Part shown: piece after piece, positions 32,287 to 44,800 of the stretch
Layout: every line of letters starts with the position of its first letter
How positions within the stretch are numbered: position 1 is the first letter of the stretch
From: Pseudoips prasinana
Taxonomy: Eukaryota; Arthropoda; Insecta; Lepidoptera; Nolidae
NCBI GenBank assembly: GCA_951640165.1
Contig: OX621237.1
Span: 13,144,001-13,208,000 of the forward strand
DNA length: 64,000 nt
Reading direction: 5' to 3'
Notes under the pieces: model-generated
What the model saw: only the letters and a program-made list of their open reading frames with translations
The model's database searches: none
Told to the model about the DNA's origin: nothing
Translations under genes and position numbers: made by a program

Positions 32287-34200
32287 TATAATAGGATGGC
32301 AAACGAGCAAGTGGATCACCTGATGGTAAGTGATCACCGCCGCGCATGGATACTCGCACCACCTGAGGAGCTGCAACTGCGTTGCCGGCCTTTAAGAAAA
32401 GAATAGGCTCGCTTCTCGAAGGTTGGCATGTCATACCGGATTGGAAATACTTGCGCAACTAATTTATTCCACAGAGTGGTAGTGCTCGGCAAAAAGTTTC
32501 TTGTGAAACGCACAGTGGTAGATGATAAGGTTTCATTCATCGAGGTGAAAAGGATGAAATTTCCACTTTTGGCGAGAGGGTCTGTGGTATAATGTGGCGG
32601 CAGGTATAAGCTCGAACAATTCCTCTGAACACTCCCCGTGATAAATGCGGTAGAGGACACAGAGATGCCACGTCTCTCCGCAGGGTAAGAGGTTCAAGCC
32701 AAATAGTGGGACTCCCGTCGTCAACGACCATTCGAGCTGCACGATGTTGTATACGATCAAAAGGAAGAAGTTGATACTGTGGTGCCCCGGCCCAGAGGTG
32801 GCAGCAATATTCCATATGCGGCCTTGTGCTTGCGCTTTATATAATTGGAGGCGATGGACCCACGTAAAGTATCGCCTAGCTCTGCGAAGGACACCTAGCT
32901 TTTAGGAGGCCAATTTGGCCTTGTCTTCCAGGTGACCGCGAATTTGACGTCACTCTCGATGTCGACGCCGATAATCCCTACTTCCGGCTTGATATCAAGG
33001 GGAGTGCCCTGAAATTGAGGAGGTATGGCAATGGTAGCTTTTTTGGCAGTAAACGCGCAAGCTTGTGTTTTAAGGGGGTTGGTTTGAACTAGGCTGATAT
33101 GCCCCCAGTTTGAGACTTGGTTAAGTGTTGTCTCAATTTTAGACAAAAGATTGCTCCGACTCTCAATGACGTGTGCCCGAGAACTATTGCAGTGGCCAAA
33201 GTAAAAGGCATCCACCGTACTGTCATCTGCATAGCAATGAATGTCATGGAATTGTAACATATCATTGATATGCAGAAGAAACAGGGTTGGTGAAAGCACA
33301 CAGCCTTGTGGGACACCAGCGTTCACGGGCTTGGAGTTAAACATGCACCGTCGACAACAACCTTGATGCTGCGCTCCGTGAGGAAGCTGGCAACCCATTT
33401 GCAGAGTTTCTCGGGCAGCCCATAGGAAGGAAGCTTCGAAAGTAGCGCCACACCCTATCGAAGGCTTTTGCAATGTCTAGACTTACCCCCATGGCCTCCC
33501 CCTTGCTCTCAATCGCCAACGCCCAACGATGGGTCAGAAAGACAAGAAGATCACCAGCAGACCGACCCTGACGAAATCCGTATTGGCGGTCACTAATAAG
33601 GTGATGATCCTCAACATACCGTAGAAGTTGGCGATTGATAATGGTTTCCATTATTTTTGAGAGCAAGGAAGTAATGGCAATAGGACGGCAGTTACCTGGA
33701 TCAGAGCGATCGCCTTTTTTGGGAATGGGGTGCACTAAGGCCGTCTTCCATGATTGCGGGACTAGGCCCTTTTCGAAGCAGAGTCGGAGAAGACGCGTTA
33801 TAACAGGAGCCAACTCCGGAGCACATGTCTTCAGCACAATAGGGGGGATAGCGTCAGGCCCACTGGTCATGTTCAGGGAGAGAAGTACGATTTCTGAGTG
33901 AACTTAATGTCCACTAAAGTGCTGTCACACCGTGGGATCGTTGGCGGTGGTTTCTCCCCGTCGTCCAAAGTGGAGTTCGACGCAAAACGAGAACCCAGAA
34001 GATCGGCTTTCTCCTTGGCGTCGTGAGCCAATGCATCGTTTCCCTTGCGCAGAGGTGGAAAAGAAGGCCAACAAAAAATCCCTTCAACAGCTTTGGCGAG
34101 AGACCAAAAGGCGCTTGTTCTTGTTCGTGCTTTGCTTGATGTGCTTTGCCTTTGCCATGGCCAGCACTCTTTTGAGCATTTTTCAACATGGCTATTCAGA
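32283..34200 (-). pseudogene. Decayed LINE ORF2 (CR1-like)
   Basis: Minus-strand frames in order: ITRLLRLCFEKGLVPQSWKT, DRQYGFRQGRSAGDLLVFLT and VSLDIAKAFDRVWR (33870-33440); after a frameshift, AGVPQGCVLSPTLFLLHIND and HCYADDSTVDAFYFG (33330-33180); then RIQHRAARMV and [16 protein letters not shown] (32815-32640); then FFTRN-like [17 protein letters not shown] and FLKGRQRS near 32400. Reverse transcriptase motifs are present but the frame is broken several times and the endonuclease half is missing. It is a 5'-truncated, dead copy of an abundant insect LINE. I think it is CR1-like but am not certain of the clade. Confidence 0.88.
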
Positions 34201-35818
34201 AGAATAGCAATAATAACCTATATTTTATTATAAAATTGTAGTGGTAAACTTATACATTATTATAAAAGAATTTACTTTCATAGACGGGTCTACGCTTGAA
34301 CGTAGCGTGGCGTTCTATTTACTTAAGTTGAAGGCTGACAGCATCAGATAGATATGTATCTACATCTTGGAACCATACGTGTCAAATTCGGTAGATAAAT
34401 ATTTCTACTTAAAATATCCAAACTATGCAACACTGTACTATACGACAGTATTGCCAAGTTTTCCAACTTAATTCGTTATTTATTATTAATTGAATGCAAA
34501 CTAAGTATAGAATATAATAAAACTATAGAATGCATGCCGTATGAGAAACTGATTTTTTTTTTGTTTTAGATGAATAAATTAGTATATCATCATCATATCA
34601 GCCGGAAGACGTCCAGTGCTAGACAAGTTAGTATATAACAAAATAATAATAGTAGTAGTAAAATAAACAAAACTACTTTAATAAGTCGCCAAATAAATTC
34701 GAAGTTTTTGGACCTACTTCACCCTATTTGTCACCGCGCGCGCTTGCTCTCCCCGGTTTCCTGTAATGCTACATGTTGTGTACACTTCGAGCATAAGTGT
34801 ACATGAAAAATCTGTTTATTACAGTTTTTTGGATCTGGAAATCTGCAGGGCGCACACAGAACATTCTGCTAAAGATTTATTGTAATCGGCTTAGTAGTTT
34901 CGGAACGCATATGGGAAAGATAAGCGGAAACATACATTTTTATTAAGATAAATAGGAATTATTTCAAACTCGTGCTATAATATTACAAACAAGTTTTAAT
35001 ATATTTCTAATTACTGCATCGATAACATTTCGAAAATATCGAACCATATTTTTACCTTATCTGAAGTTAAAAAAACATTGCTTTGCTATTGTTAGCCGCG
35101 CCAGACTAGATATAGGATCTTGAAAAAAAAAAGTTAAAAACTGTATTTAAAAATGCAACTCATGTTGTCTGCCCGATATTATGATTTTTAAATCGGTTGG
35201 GTTTATCAACTTGTCTTGTGTATGTTAATTTAAAAACACCTTTATGTTGAGTTTGAATTATAAATTTAAATATCTTCAGAGGTTATCAGAATGAAATATA
35301 TAAACTGATTTATATTTGCCTTACTAACCGCAGTTTGTTAGGTTTGTGAGATTCGAGGACAGCCGTGTCCTGGAATATGTAAATAGCAATTTTATATAAT
35401 TAATTGTATAGCACCACACTAGATACGATGATATAAAATATCGATATCCATTCGTCGACAACCCTAGGTCAGTTGTCATTTTGTGATGGCGGCGCTTGGG
35501 GAGTTTCGCTATTTTATTTAATAAAACATACGACGCGTTGTTTTCGTAGTTTTTGATAACAACATTTTGTTAACTTTGTAAAATTTTATATAAATGATTA
35601 TTTAATATGTGTCATCATGTGTAACGTTGGAATCGACCGTGTTTTACTACTAGCAGTACTCCGCGCTATCAATATTGTGATTTTTAACAAAAAAATATAC
35701 TTATTGGAACCTTATTAGTCTATAAAAAGAGTTTGAAGAATAATAATTAAGTTTATTCATTTTGTAGTTATAAGTTTTGGTGTTTTTGTTTCACTACAAT
35801 TTTGTATAATTTATCACT
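34201..35818. other. Upstream region of PCIF1
   Basis: Intergenic with dispersed repeat tails (for example TCGGCTTAGTAGTTTCGGAA near 34890). The PCIF1 promoter and 5' UTR are probably in the last 350 bp (35460-35818), starting around the GC-richer GTCATTTTGTGATGGCGGCG. No TATA box is evident. A further 5' non-coding exon cannot be excluded. Confidence 0.45.
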
Positions 35819-38800
35819 ATGAATGATGTTCGTGACAAAGTTGTGGCCGGGAGCTCGACGTGGGACAGTAATATTCCGCAAAGTGACTCCTCACCCGAGA
35901 TCCAGTCGTCGCCCAGCGCGAGTGGTGACTCTCCGCAGACTCCAGGAGCACCGGTCCCACTGGCACCACATTTAGCCGATGATTTGCACCCAGATCTGTT
36001 ACAACAAGGCTGGAGAAAGTATTGGTCTAAACGGGAAAATAGACCTTACTTTTGGAATAAACTTTCTGGTGAATCAATGTGGGAATTACCTGCTGTGAAG
36101 AGGGATTTTGATCCCATCACTGACCCTCTTGGAATTTGTCATACGGGACCTTCCAATGCTGGTAACATGACTCCTGGTGCTAATAAACGAAGGCCATCAG
36201 AGGACAATGGCCCTCCACCAAAGAAGTTTGTATTGGCAGGTCCTTGGGACATAGAAGTCCCTACTAATGTTGTTATATATGAAAGGCCTCCTACAATATG
36301 TCCGCATCCTCATCCAGAAATTGAAGGGTTTAGATTTACATTAGCAAATAAATTAAGACAATGTTATCAAGAACTTTGTCACACAAGGGAAGGCATAGAT
36401 GCACCCAAAGACTCTTTTAATCGCTGGTTAATGGAGAGAAAAGTGAATGATCAAGGTGGCTCGGATCCTCTCCTACCTAGTCATTGTTTCCCTGAAATTT
36501 CACATTCTATGTATGAAGAAATCATGAATGACATTCCTATTAAGTTAACACACCCAAAGTTTACTGGCGATGCAAGAAAACAACTATCAAGGTATGCTGA
36601 AGCAGCAAAAAAAATGATTGAATCAAGGAATGCATCTCCTGAAAGTCGTAAAGTTGTGAAATGGAATGCGGAGGATACATTTCAATGGTTGAGAAGGACA
36701 GTAGGTGCAACATACGATGACTTTCAGGACCGATTGGCTCACTTGCGGGTATGTTATTCTCTTAAAAATAGAATTTACTTCTTTAATATATTTATATGTA
36801 ATTATAAATATCAGTGATATATTTACTGGTTTCAGAGACAATGTCAGCCGCACTTATCAGAGACAGTGAAGGCTTCTGTAGAAGGAATCTGTCTCAAGAT
36901 ATATCATTTGTCAGCTGAATATGCCCGGAAAATAAGAGAAAAACATAGTGCCCTACTAAAAGAAAATGGAATTCAGGTTAATAATAATATTATAATCATA
37001 AACTGACAATAGACCTTGTGCTCAGATACAATTTAGACCTATGTTTGTATGTTTCTCCAACAAATATAATAAAATTTTAAGGTTTGTATATGAAAAATAT
37101 TGAATAATAAAATTGATATTCTGGATGATATTTATCATGACACATCTATTGACAATAGAAAAGATATGTGATTATAGGTTTCTAGAAAAAAGTTAAAATT
37201 TTAAATACCCATAGAACTGTTAACATGTCCAAAAGTTTTAGCCACCTATGCTGTGGCCGATTAAGGGTTAATTGTGACCCAGCTAGTAATAGCCTGCTAA
37301 GTCTCCTCAGCACAATTCGGAAACTTTATGAGTGTGTAATCTAAGCCCTATCTATCCAATTAACAGTTTGGTTTTTTAGACACACTATTTTGTGTACACC
37401 AGGTGCACCACATTCTTGAACACAACATGTACTTTAAACCCGCTGTGAAAAAGTTTTATATTCTATTCCTTACTCAAACAGGCAAATCAACACTAATAAA
37501 ATAATGTTCGCCAATGACGCCAATTAAAAATATCACTATGTTATAACTAGATTTCTGAAAAAAGCATTTTTTCGTCTTAGGAGTTGCCTGCGCCATTGCA
37601 GCAGGCGGCACTGCGCAAGGTTTGGTGCTACCCAGTGCAGTTTGCATTGCCTGCGCCGCGTCCGCCGCTCGTGGAGCACTTTCTGGACCGAGATCAGGCC
37701 CTGCTGCGATATCTCGGAGAAACTCAGGTTCTGAATGCTGTCTATTTACAGAAACTGGTAAGTTGTGACATTAAAATCATTATCAGAAACAAAATAACAA
37801 TGATGCCTCCTTAAGAGTTTTAATATAATGTTGGTGCTGAATTTGAAATGTTTGTTAACTGTACAGATTACCTGACACTAGTTAAGAAATAATTAATTTG
37901 AACCCTCACTTTGAAACTTTCAGGTTTATTTTCAATTGGTATGGTTTTATCAGACTTTATAAACAAAAACATTTATAATACAGACACGTAAATTTGATCA
38001 TTAAAACATGGGCATTAGGATTGTTTATAAATCATTATAATATTGGTGAAGTTGCAACTAATAGATTATTTTAATAGGAACAGATAAGTAGCTCTGGTCT
38101 AGTGGTCCATGTATAGGATTAAGCCATACGCGATGTACGTTCGAATCTCACATCTCTATAGATAATATGTTGTTTTGTTTTCAATTTTGAATTTATTTAG
38201 TAAAATATATCTGACTTTAAACTTGTTAGACTTGCTTTAAAGTAAAGAATTATAGATGGACACACTCTTCAAATATTACATTTGTTAATTTATAATATTT
38301 TCGCCTAACTTTTAATAAGTGTAAGTAGTTGAAAGACAAATGGGCGAATTCAATATAAAACTGGTATTCAAATGTTTCTAAGGATATGAGTAGGAAAACA
38401 AAAATGAACTGCGACAATAAAACTGACACAATTGCAGTGACTATGCGCGAACTTTTCCTAGCTTGCCTTAGTGAATAAACGTGTTTTATAGTTATTAAAT
38501 TGAAATTTCATAAATTTACTATCATGGTTAAATTAAATGAATATTTTAAATATAAAATAAGCAATCTATTTGCGCGAGGTAAATGGGAAGGGAGATTACT
38601 AGGTGTTAATATAGCAGTAAGTATGTTTTTATTTTATAATGTTTTAATTAGACTATTCCCTATATCGTGACGGTAAATAAATAATAAAATAGTTTATATA
38701 CTATAAAATGACGCCTTTTTCATTTCTTTGTTTGAGAGGAACACATTGAGGTTGTGGTTAAGACGATTCGAAGAAACAGGAGAAGTTAAATAAATCGTTC

Positions 38801-41800
38801 AGGACCAAAACCTTTACGTTATGTTACCGACTGTGCCTGTTGCTTACCCAGACACAGATATTTACTTTGTTCAAGATAATGGCGCCATACACAGAGCTGC
38901 TGTAGTGACAAATTAGCTAGCAGGTGTCAGGATAAATAATTGGCCATCTAAAAGTCCTGACCTTAACCCAATAGAAAAATTGTGGGGTCAAATGATTTTA
39001 AATTGGGATTCATCAGATATAAGGACAAAAGAAAATTTGGCGCAACTTGTGACTTCAACGTGGGAACTCATGAGCTCATGCAACAAATAATAGAAAGAGA
39101 TTGTGCTCCACTGACAACACCACCACCCGTATTCAACAAAATTTCGTGTCAGTGTGTGTTTAATAAACTATTGTAAAAAAATTTAATACGCAAGTAATTC
39201 ATTCAATGAATATGGAGGTCCTTTTAACGATTATAAACTTATTATGTAAAACATAAATTAGGCAAGGCATCAAAGTATTTAGTGCTATTTTCACCTATGT
39301 TTATATGATTAGGAAGATATCACAGTTAATGTAGTGATGTTATTGCTATAAAAAAGAAATATATTATATTTCTAAACTTAACATGTTGATTCACTACATT
39401 AAACACTTTGCAAAGTTTGTAACAGATTACCTACTCATCTACTTCAGGAATAAAAAAAAACTTGTGTGTACTTATGTACACGCGTTAGAAGTTATACTTC
39501 TTAATATACAACTTGAACATAGTTATCAATTTTCATACCACCTAGAACTAACGTCATGCTGTTATTTTTACGATGCGCGCGCATCGTAAAAATTCACTCT
39601 CATACCACCTAGAACTAACTTCATGCTGTTAAATTTTTTGGTGTCGGTGTGCGCGCGCATCGTAAAAATTCACTCTCATACATTTTCATACCACCTAGAA
39701 CTAACTTCATGCTGTTATTTTTACGATGCGCGCGCATCGTAAAAACTCACTCTCATACCACCTAGAACTAACTTCATGCTGTTAAATTTTTTGGTGTCGG
39801 TGTGCGCGCGCATCGTAAAAATTCACTCTCATCATTTTTCTCCATCGCGCCAAAAGAAGTATAACTTCAAAAATAACATTTAACAAATACATATTTATTA
39901 GTCACATTTTTATTTGTTAAACTTTAAAATAAAACACTAGTTGTATTATTTATATGATTTAGCTTTATATATTTTATAAGAAAAGTTAGGTTTTCTACGA
40001 TTATATTGAATAAAATCGTTATCATAATCATTATTGCTTTCATTTATACAACGTGTAACAGAAAGTGTGAACGTAACTTAAGGGGGTTATAGGGTATCAG
40101 GACGGCTACCTATGGACGAAACTTCAAACAGAAATAATCATTTTTTTATTCAACTAGTAATTTATTTTTCTATCGACCACCTAAATCAACAACAAAGATT
40201 ACCGACATTATGAACAACACTAAAAATTCAGCCGCAAGGGTAATGAATGAATGAACCTTACCGCGAACTCTTTGGGTACCTACTACTTAGACTTTAAATA
40301 AAAAGTGTGGTTCTGTACAGTCACATAATTTATTACACGTGTTTATTTTAAGATTCAATCAAATGTTTAACTGAATTTTTGCTCTAATTTTTAACGACAT
40401 TTTAATCATTCATACTTTGATAACTAGGAAAAATCACTTAATTTAATTTAAATTGATATTCCGCAAGATGTTGGATCTAGGAGAAATAAATAATTTAATT
40501 GACTTATGTAACTGCAGATATTTTTTGTGTGTTAAATAGTAAAAATATTAAATTTTTCTTTCAGTATGTGAATTCAATCTGGCCGGAAACGAATAGGTAC
40601 TTAATTTTTCATGCAAACTATACAAATTAACCAGATAAACACACGCGGTACGACTACTGATAAATTACGAAAAAATATGAATAATGTACTAGGCTCATAT
40701 GAACATTAGGGGACATTTCGAATTCCGTCCTGATTTTGTCGCAAGGAACTCTAATACGGCGGCGAATACAAAGGATTGATGTAGGTAAATAATAAATGGT
40801 TAAATATTTTTTAATATTCGGGCCCCGCGCGCCGCGCCTTTTGAATGTGTTCGTGTATAACTCATTGGTCTAGCGGTAGCGTGTTCAACTGCAGATAATA
40901 AAGTCCAGGGATCAAATCCCGGGTCGGGCCAAAAAGTGATTATGGGAATAATGAAGTCCTGGGTTCAATTCCCGGGTCGGGCCAAAAAGTGATTATGGGA
41001 TTTTTCCGTAAAAAGAAATTTCTCAGTATCAGCCCGAAGTCTGGGAGTTGACGATATTACACCCCCATGCCTCGGAGAGCACGTAAAGCCGTCGTTCCTG
41101 TGCCTGACCTCTTTCCGGTCGTATCTCTAGTCGTCCCATCGGATCATGAGAGTGATGGAATAGAAAGTGCATACATACAAATAAAAAAATATGAATAATG
41201 TACTAGGCTCATATGAACAGTAGGGGATATTTCAAATTCCGTCCTGATTATATCCAAAGTTACACTAATATGGCGGCAAAATCAAAGAGTTGATGTAGGT
41301 AAATAATAAACGGTTAAATATCTTTTAATATTCATGTAAGCGAGCCGCGCGCGTCGTCGATACCTAGGCGGCTCTTTTGAGTGGACTCAAAGACGCCGCC
41401 AAAGGGGCCGCGTTCGAAGAAAGCCGCCAAATTCATCAAATATTGTGCAATTTCATTTATTTAATAAAAATATTAAAATCATCAGTTGTTCGTAAACTGC
41501 TGTCTATTTAGGTCGTGTTTAGTTACTAAATCGTCTAAAATGTCGTTTAGTAATGAGTAAAGTGTTCCGCGAATCCTTAACTATGTCGTTTAGTGATCGT
41601 AATAATAGCCTCAGACGTGCACTTTGTGATGATGAGGATTCATAGGTCACAGAATTTAAGGCTGTTTAATTACGAGGAACCTATGTCGTGAAGGGTACAG
41701 TGTCGCGATGGAGGCCACGCCTCTTTATAACTAAGAAACATGAAAGCTTTACGATTCTATGAATATGTTGTACATGAGAGAGACTCATGTTAGTTGACAA

Positions 41801-44800
41801 GTCTTAGAGTTAAGCTTTCGGTGTCGGTGCAGATTTTAGTGAACGTGAAATAATGAAATTCTTCCATCAGTACTGAAAACAACTTCAACTAGAAGTTAAA
41901 CTATAAAAAGGATCTCGTAATGTGTTTGTGTATCACGTACTTATACGATGTAAAGTATCCAATAGCTATTCAGCAGTGCTATAAATAAAAACATAACTCT
42001 AAAATAAAACAAAATATGTAAAACAAAATATGTGTAGTGAGTGCAATCGGAATCAAACTACCAGGCGTGCATAGAAACACAGAGGTATGTCAAACAATTT
42101 CTAGCGTAAATCAGAATCAGCTGTGCTGTGTTAGTACGGATGTTCGTTATATCGATAAAAATACTTGTCGATATATTGAACGGTAAATTATTTTACGATC
42201 AAGATTAAAATGATGGTATTTCGGTATGAGATTTTGTGTATAGGTAGGCTTAAGGAGACCGTATATGCCCCTTAAGTTACGTTCACTCTTTCTGTTACAC
42301 GTTGTATAGTTCATTTGAACATAAAATAATAGATACAGTTATGTAACTTAGTATAATATTTTAATATAATATACTATGTTACTAATAATACAAAAATCAG
42401 TAAATATTACAAAATTATTAAGTGATGCAGGATGTGAACCATAAACCACTGAGTAGTAAGTTCAATGTCACCACCACTAAACCAAACAATCCTGCTTGTT
42501 AAAGTTTAAATTAACAACTGCTTCATATAACAAAACAGTATTAAAATGTTTTACTACCCTAACGTAACATATTAAAGATCAAATTGGCATAACTTATTTG
42601 TTTATCTTGATCCAGTAGTTCTAGTTCATTAAGGTCGTATCTATCGCTTACCTACGGTTAATGGAGAAGGTTCAAACTCGTTTAACATTTAGTGGGTCAG
42701 AAGACACGTATTAGCGACTGGTACATGTGTGAGCATGAATTAGAAACTATGGGCCTAAAGGGGTTGGATGTTTTTTCTCAAATTCAAAATTATTTAGTTT
42801 ATCTCCCAAATGAATGGGGGGCTTATGGGTTCTGTTGTAATGATTTCAATAAAATCTCTCATTTTTCAGGCTGGTTTCTAGCAGCTTATTAAATTGGGGT
42901 GGTCATTGTTGCCTACAGGAATGCCTATATCGGTACAGCTGTTTCGACGATAAGAAGTTCGAGCAGTTTTTGTCGCGTGTGTGGTGCGTCCTGCGGCGGT
43001 ACGCGGCGTGGGTGGGCGCGGGCAGCGACGCGCAGCTCACGCAGATGTCGCTGCCCGTGCCCGTGCTCGAGTGTCTGCAGCGCTGCTTCGGCGTCAGCTT
43101 CGAGTGCTTCGCAAGCCCGATGGATTGCTACTTCCGCCAGTACTGCTCCGCTTTTGCTGACACCGATTCGTACTTCGGCTCTAGAGGGTAAGTAGGCCCT
43201 TTGACACCGCACCTCGATCATTCCTTCATTTCTTTTAGTTATGCCAAATTTTCCAATTTCCGAAGTTAACGGAATAAAAGATGGAGTAGTTTTTTTAAGC
43301 GTTGTGAAAACTTACGTCTGGCGTTTGCAATGAATACTTATGAATTTATTATATAAATCTTAAAATAAAATCATGGTATTGTTTAGGCCATTCCTAGAAC
43401 TGAGGCCCGTATCAGGGTCGATGGTGGCCCATCCGCCTTACTGTGAGGAGTTGCTAGAGGCGGCGCTGCGACACATGGAGCGATTACTACAGGACTCAGC
43501 TGAGCCGCTCAGCTTTGTGGTCATCTTGCCCGAATGGCCTGACCGACAGACTCACGCCTTGCACAAACTACAAGCTAGCCATTTCAAGAGAAAACAGGTA
43601 AGTTCTGGTTTATTCATAGTCTGAGTGCAGCAGGAATCTGCAGAGCCGCTCAGATTTGTATTCATTTTCTTCGCATAGACTAAATGACATGAGAAACTTA
43701 TTAAAAAAAAATACCGATTTCATATATAATTTCTGCTACGGAACATCTTGCCTGAATAGTTTAACATACGGACGATTGCCTTGCACAAACTACAGGGTAG
43801 GTTTGTTGCCCATCATTCAACTACCCTGATTCTTGGGTCATTTTTGACCAAATAACCTAACTGACAGATATCTTGAAGATCCTGGTGATATGTAACCATG
43901 CAATTTATTCAGAACTAACATACACTTTTACTTTTCTAGCAAACAACGTAACAGTAAAGTCAAGTACAATATTAAAGAAACTAATGTTTTAGCCCTAGCT
44001 AGACTTTCCGTCCGGTCTATCTTATCACATAAAATGTTAATTTTAAATTTACATTTATATTATAAAATTGAAGACACAGAGCAGATGGCGAACGCAGAAG
44101 GCTATCAACCACGCAATTAGAGTAACCTTTGCCAAGTGGACATGCACGTGTGTGCTTGTACATTTACAAAATTAACTCCAATTTATGTCACACGAAGACT
44201 CTCAGAGGCAAAAACTGTATGAAAATAAAATTAAGTAAATACCTGCTGTCGATGTCGACTCGCTATCGTTATGACATGGGGCCAGTCAGTCTCCCTCTCC
44301 ATATTAGAGGGAAGGAAATGGCCCAACTCACATCGCCACCGCACGCATGACGAACTAACAGCGGTGAATAGTAGGTATACCTAGTCGTTAACAGCCTTTG
44401 GGCGAACAGTGTTTAACATGTTCAAGATATTTCTTTATGTATAACAAGCATAGGCATTCGATATCTCGATTAAGGTTCAGCATAATACGATTACGGATAT
44501 ACGGTTTCTTAAATGTCCAAGTGCTATAAGATTTTTGTTAGCGAGATTATTTCACGGCGGATTACGAGATTATTTGATTACGGGTAGGTACAACTCTCCC
44601 AAACATTTGTATATTTGTTTGTGAAGATAAATATATATCTTTAGTACTAAACAACCACAAGATAGCCATTTCGAGACCAAATCAGCTTGTTTCCCTTTAC
44701 TCGTAGAACGACAACTGGTATACCTGGACCAAACGACCTTACTTTAAGCAGAGAATAAAGAGGCTTTAAGTCCTAAGCATAATTTATAGGTTTTTGAAGT

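Larger units (their letters stand above)
37758..42918 (+). other. PCIF1 intron 3 (5.2 kb)
   Basis: Donor GTAAGTTGT, acceptor GTTGCCTACAG. It is the largest intron and is filled with mobile elements: a tRNA-like fragment (38095-38165), a mariner remnant (38820-39130), a repeat element (39452-39885), and a 41-bp-TIR element with a nested SINE (40045-42308). A second tRNA-like fragment lies at 42420-42495. Confidence 0.85.

Noticed and set aside
32179..32458. Frames with YIYIYI repeats
   Set aside because: They translate the TA microsatellite at 32248-32290.
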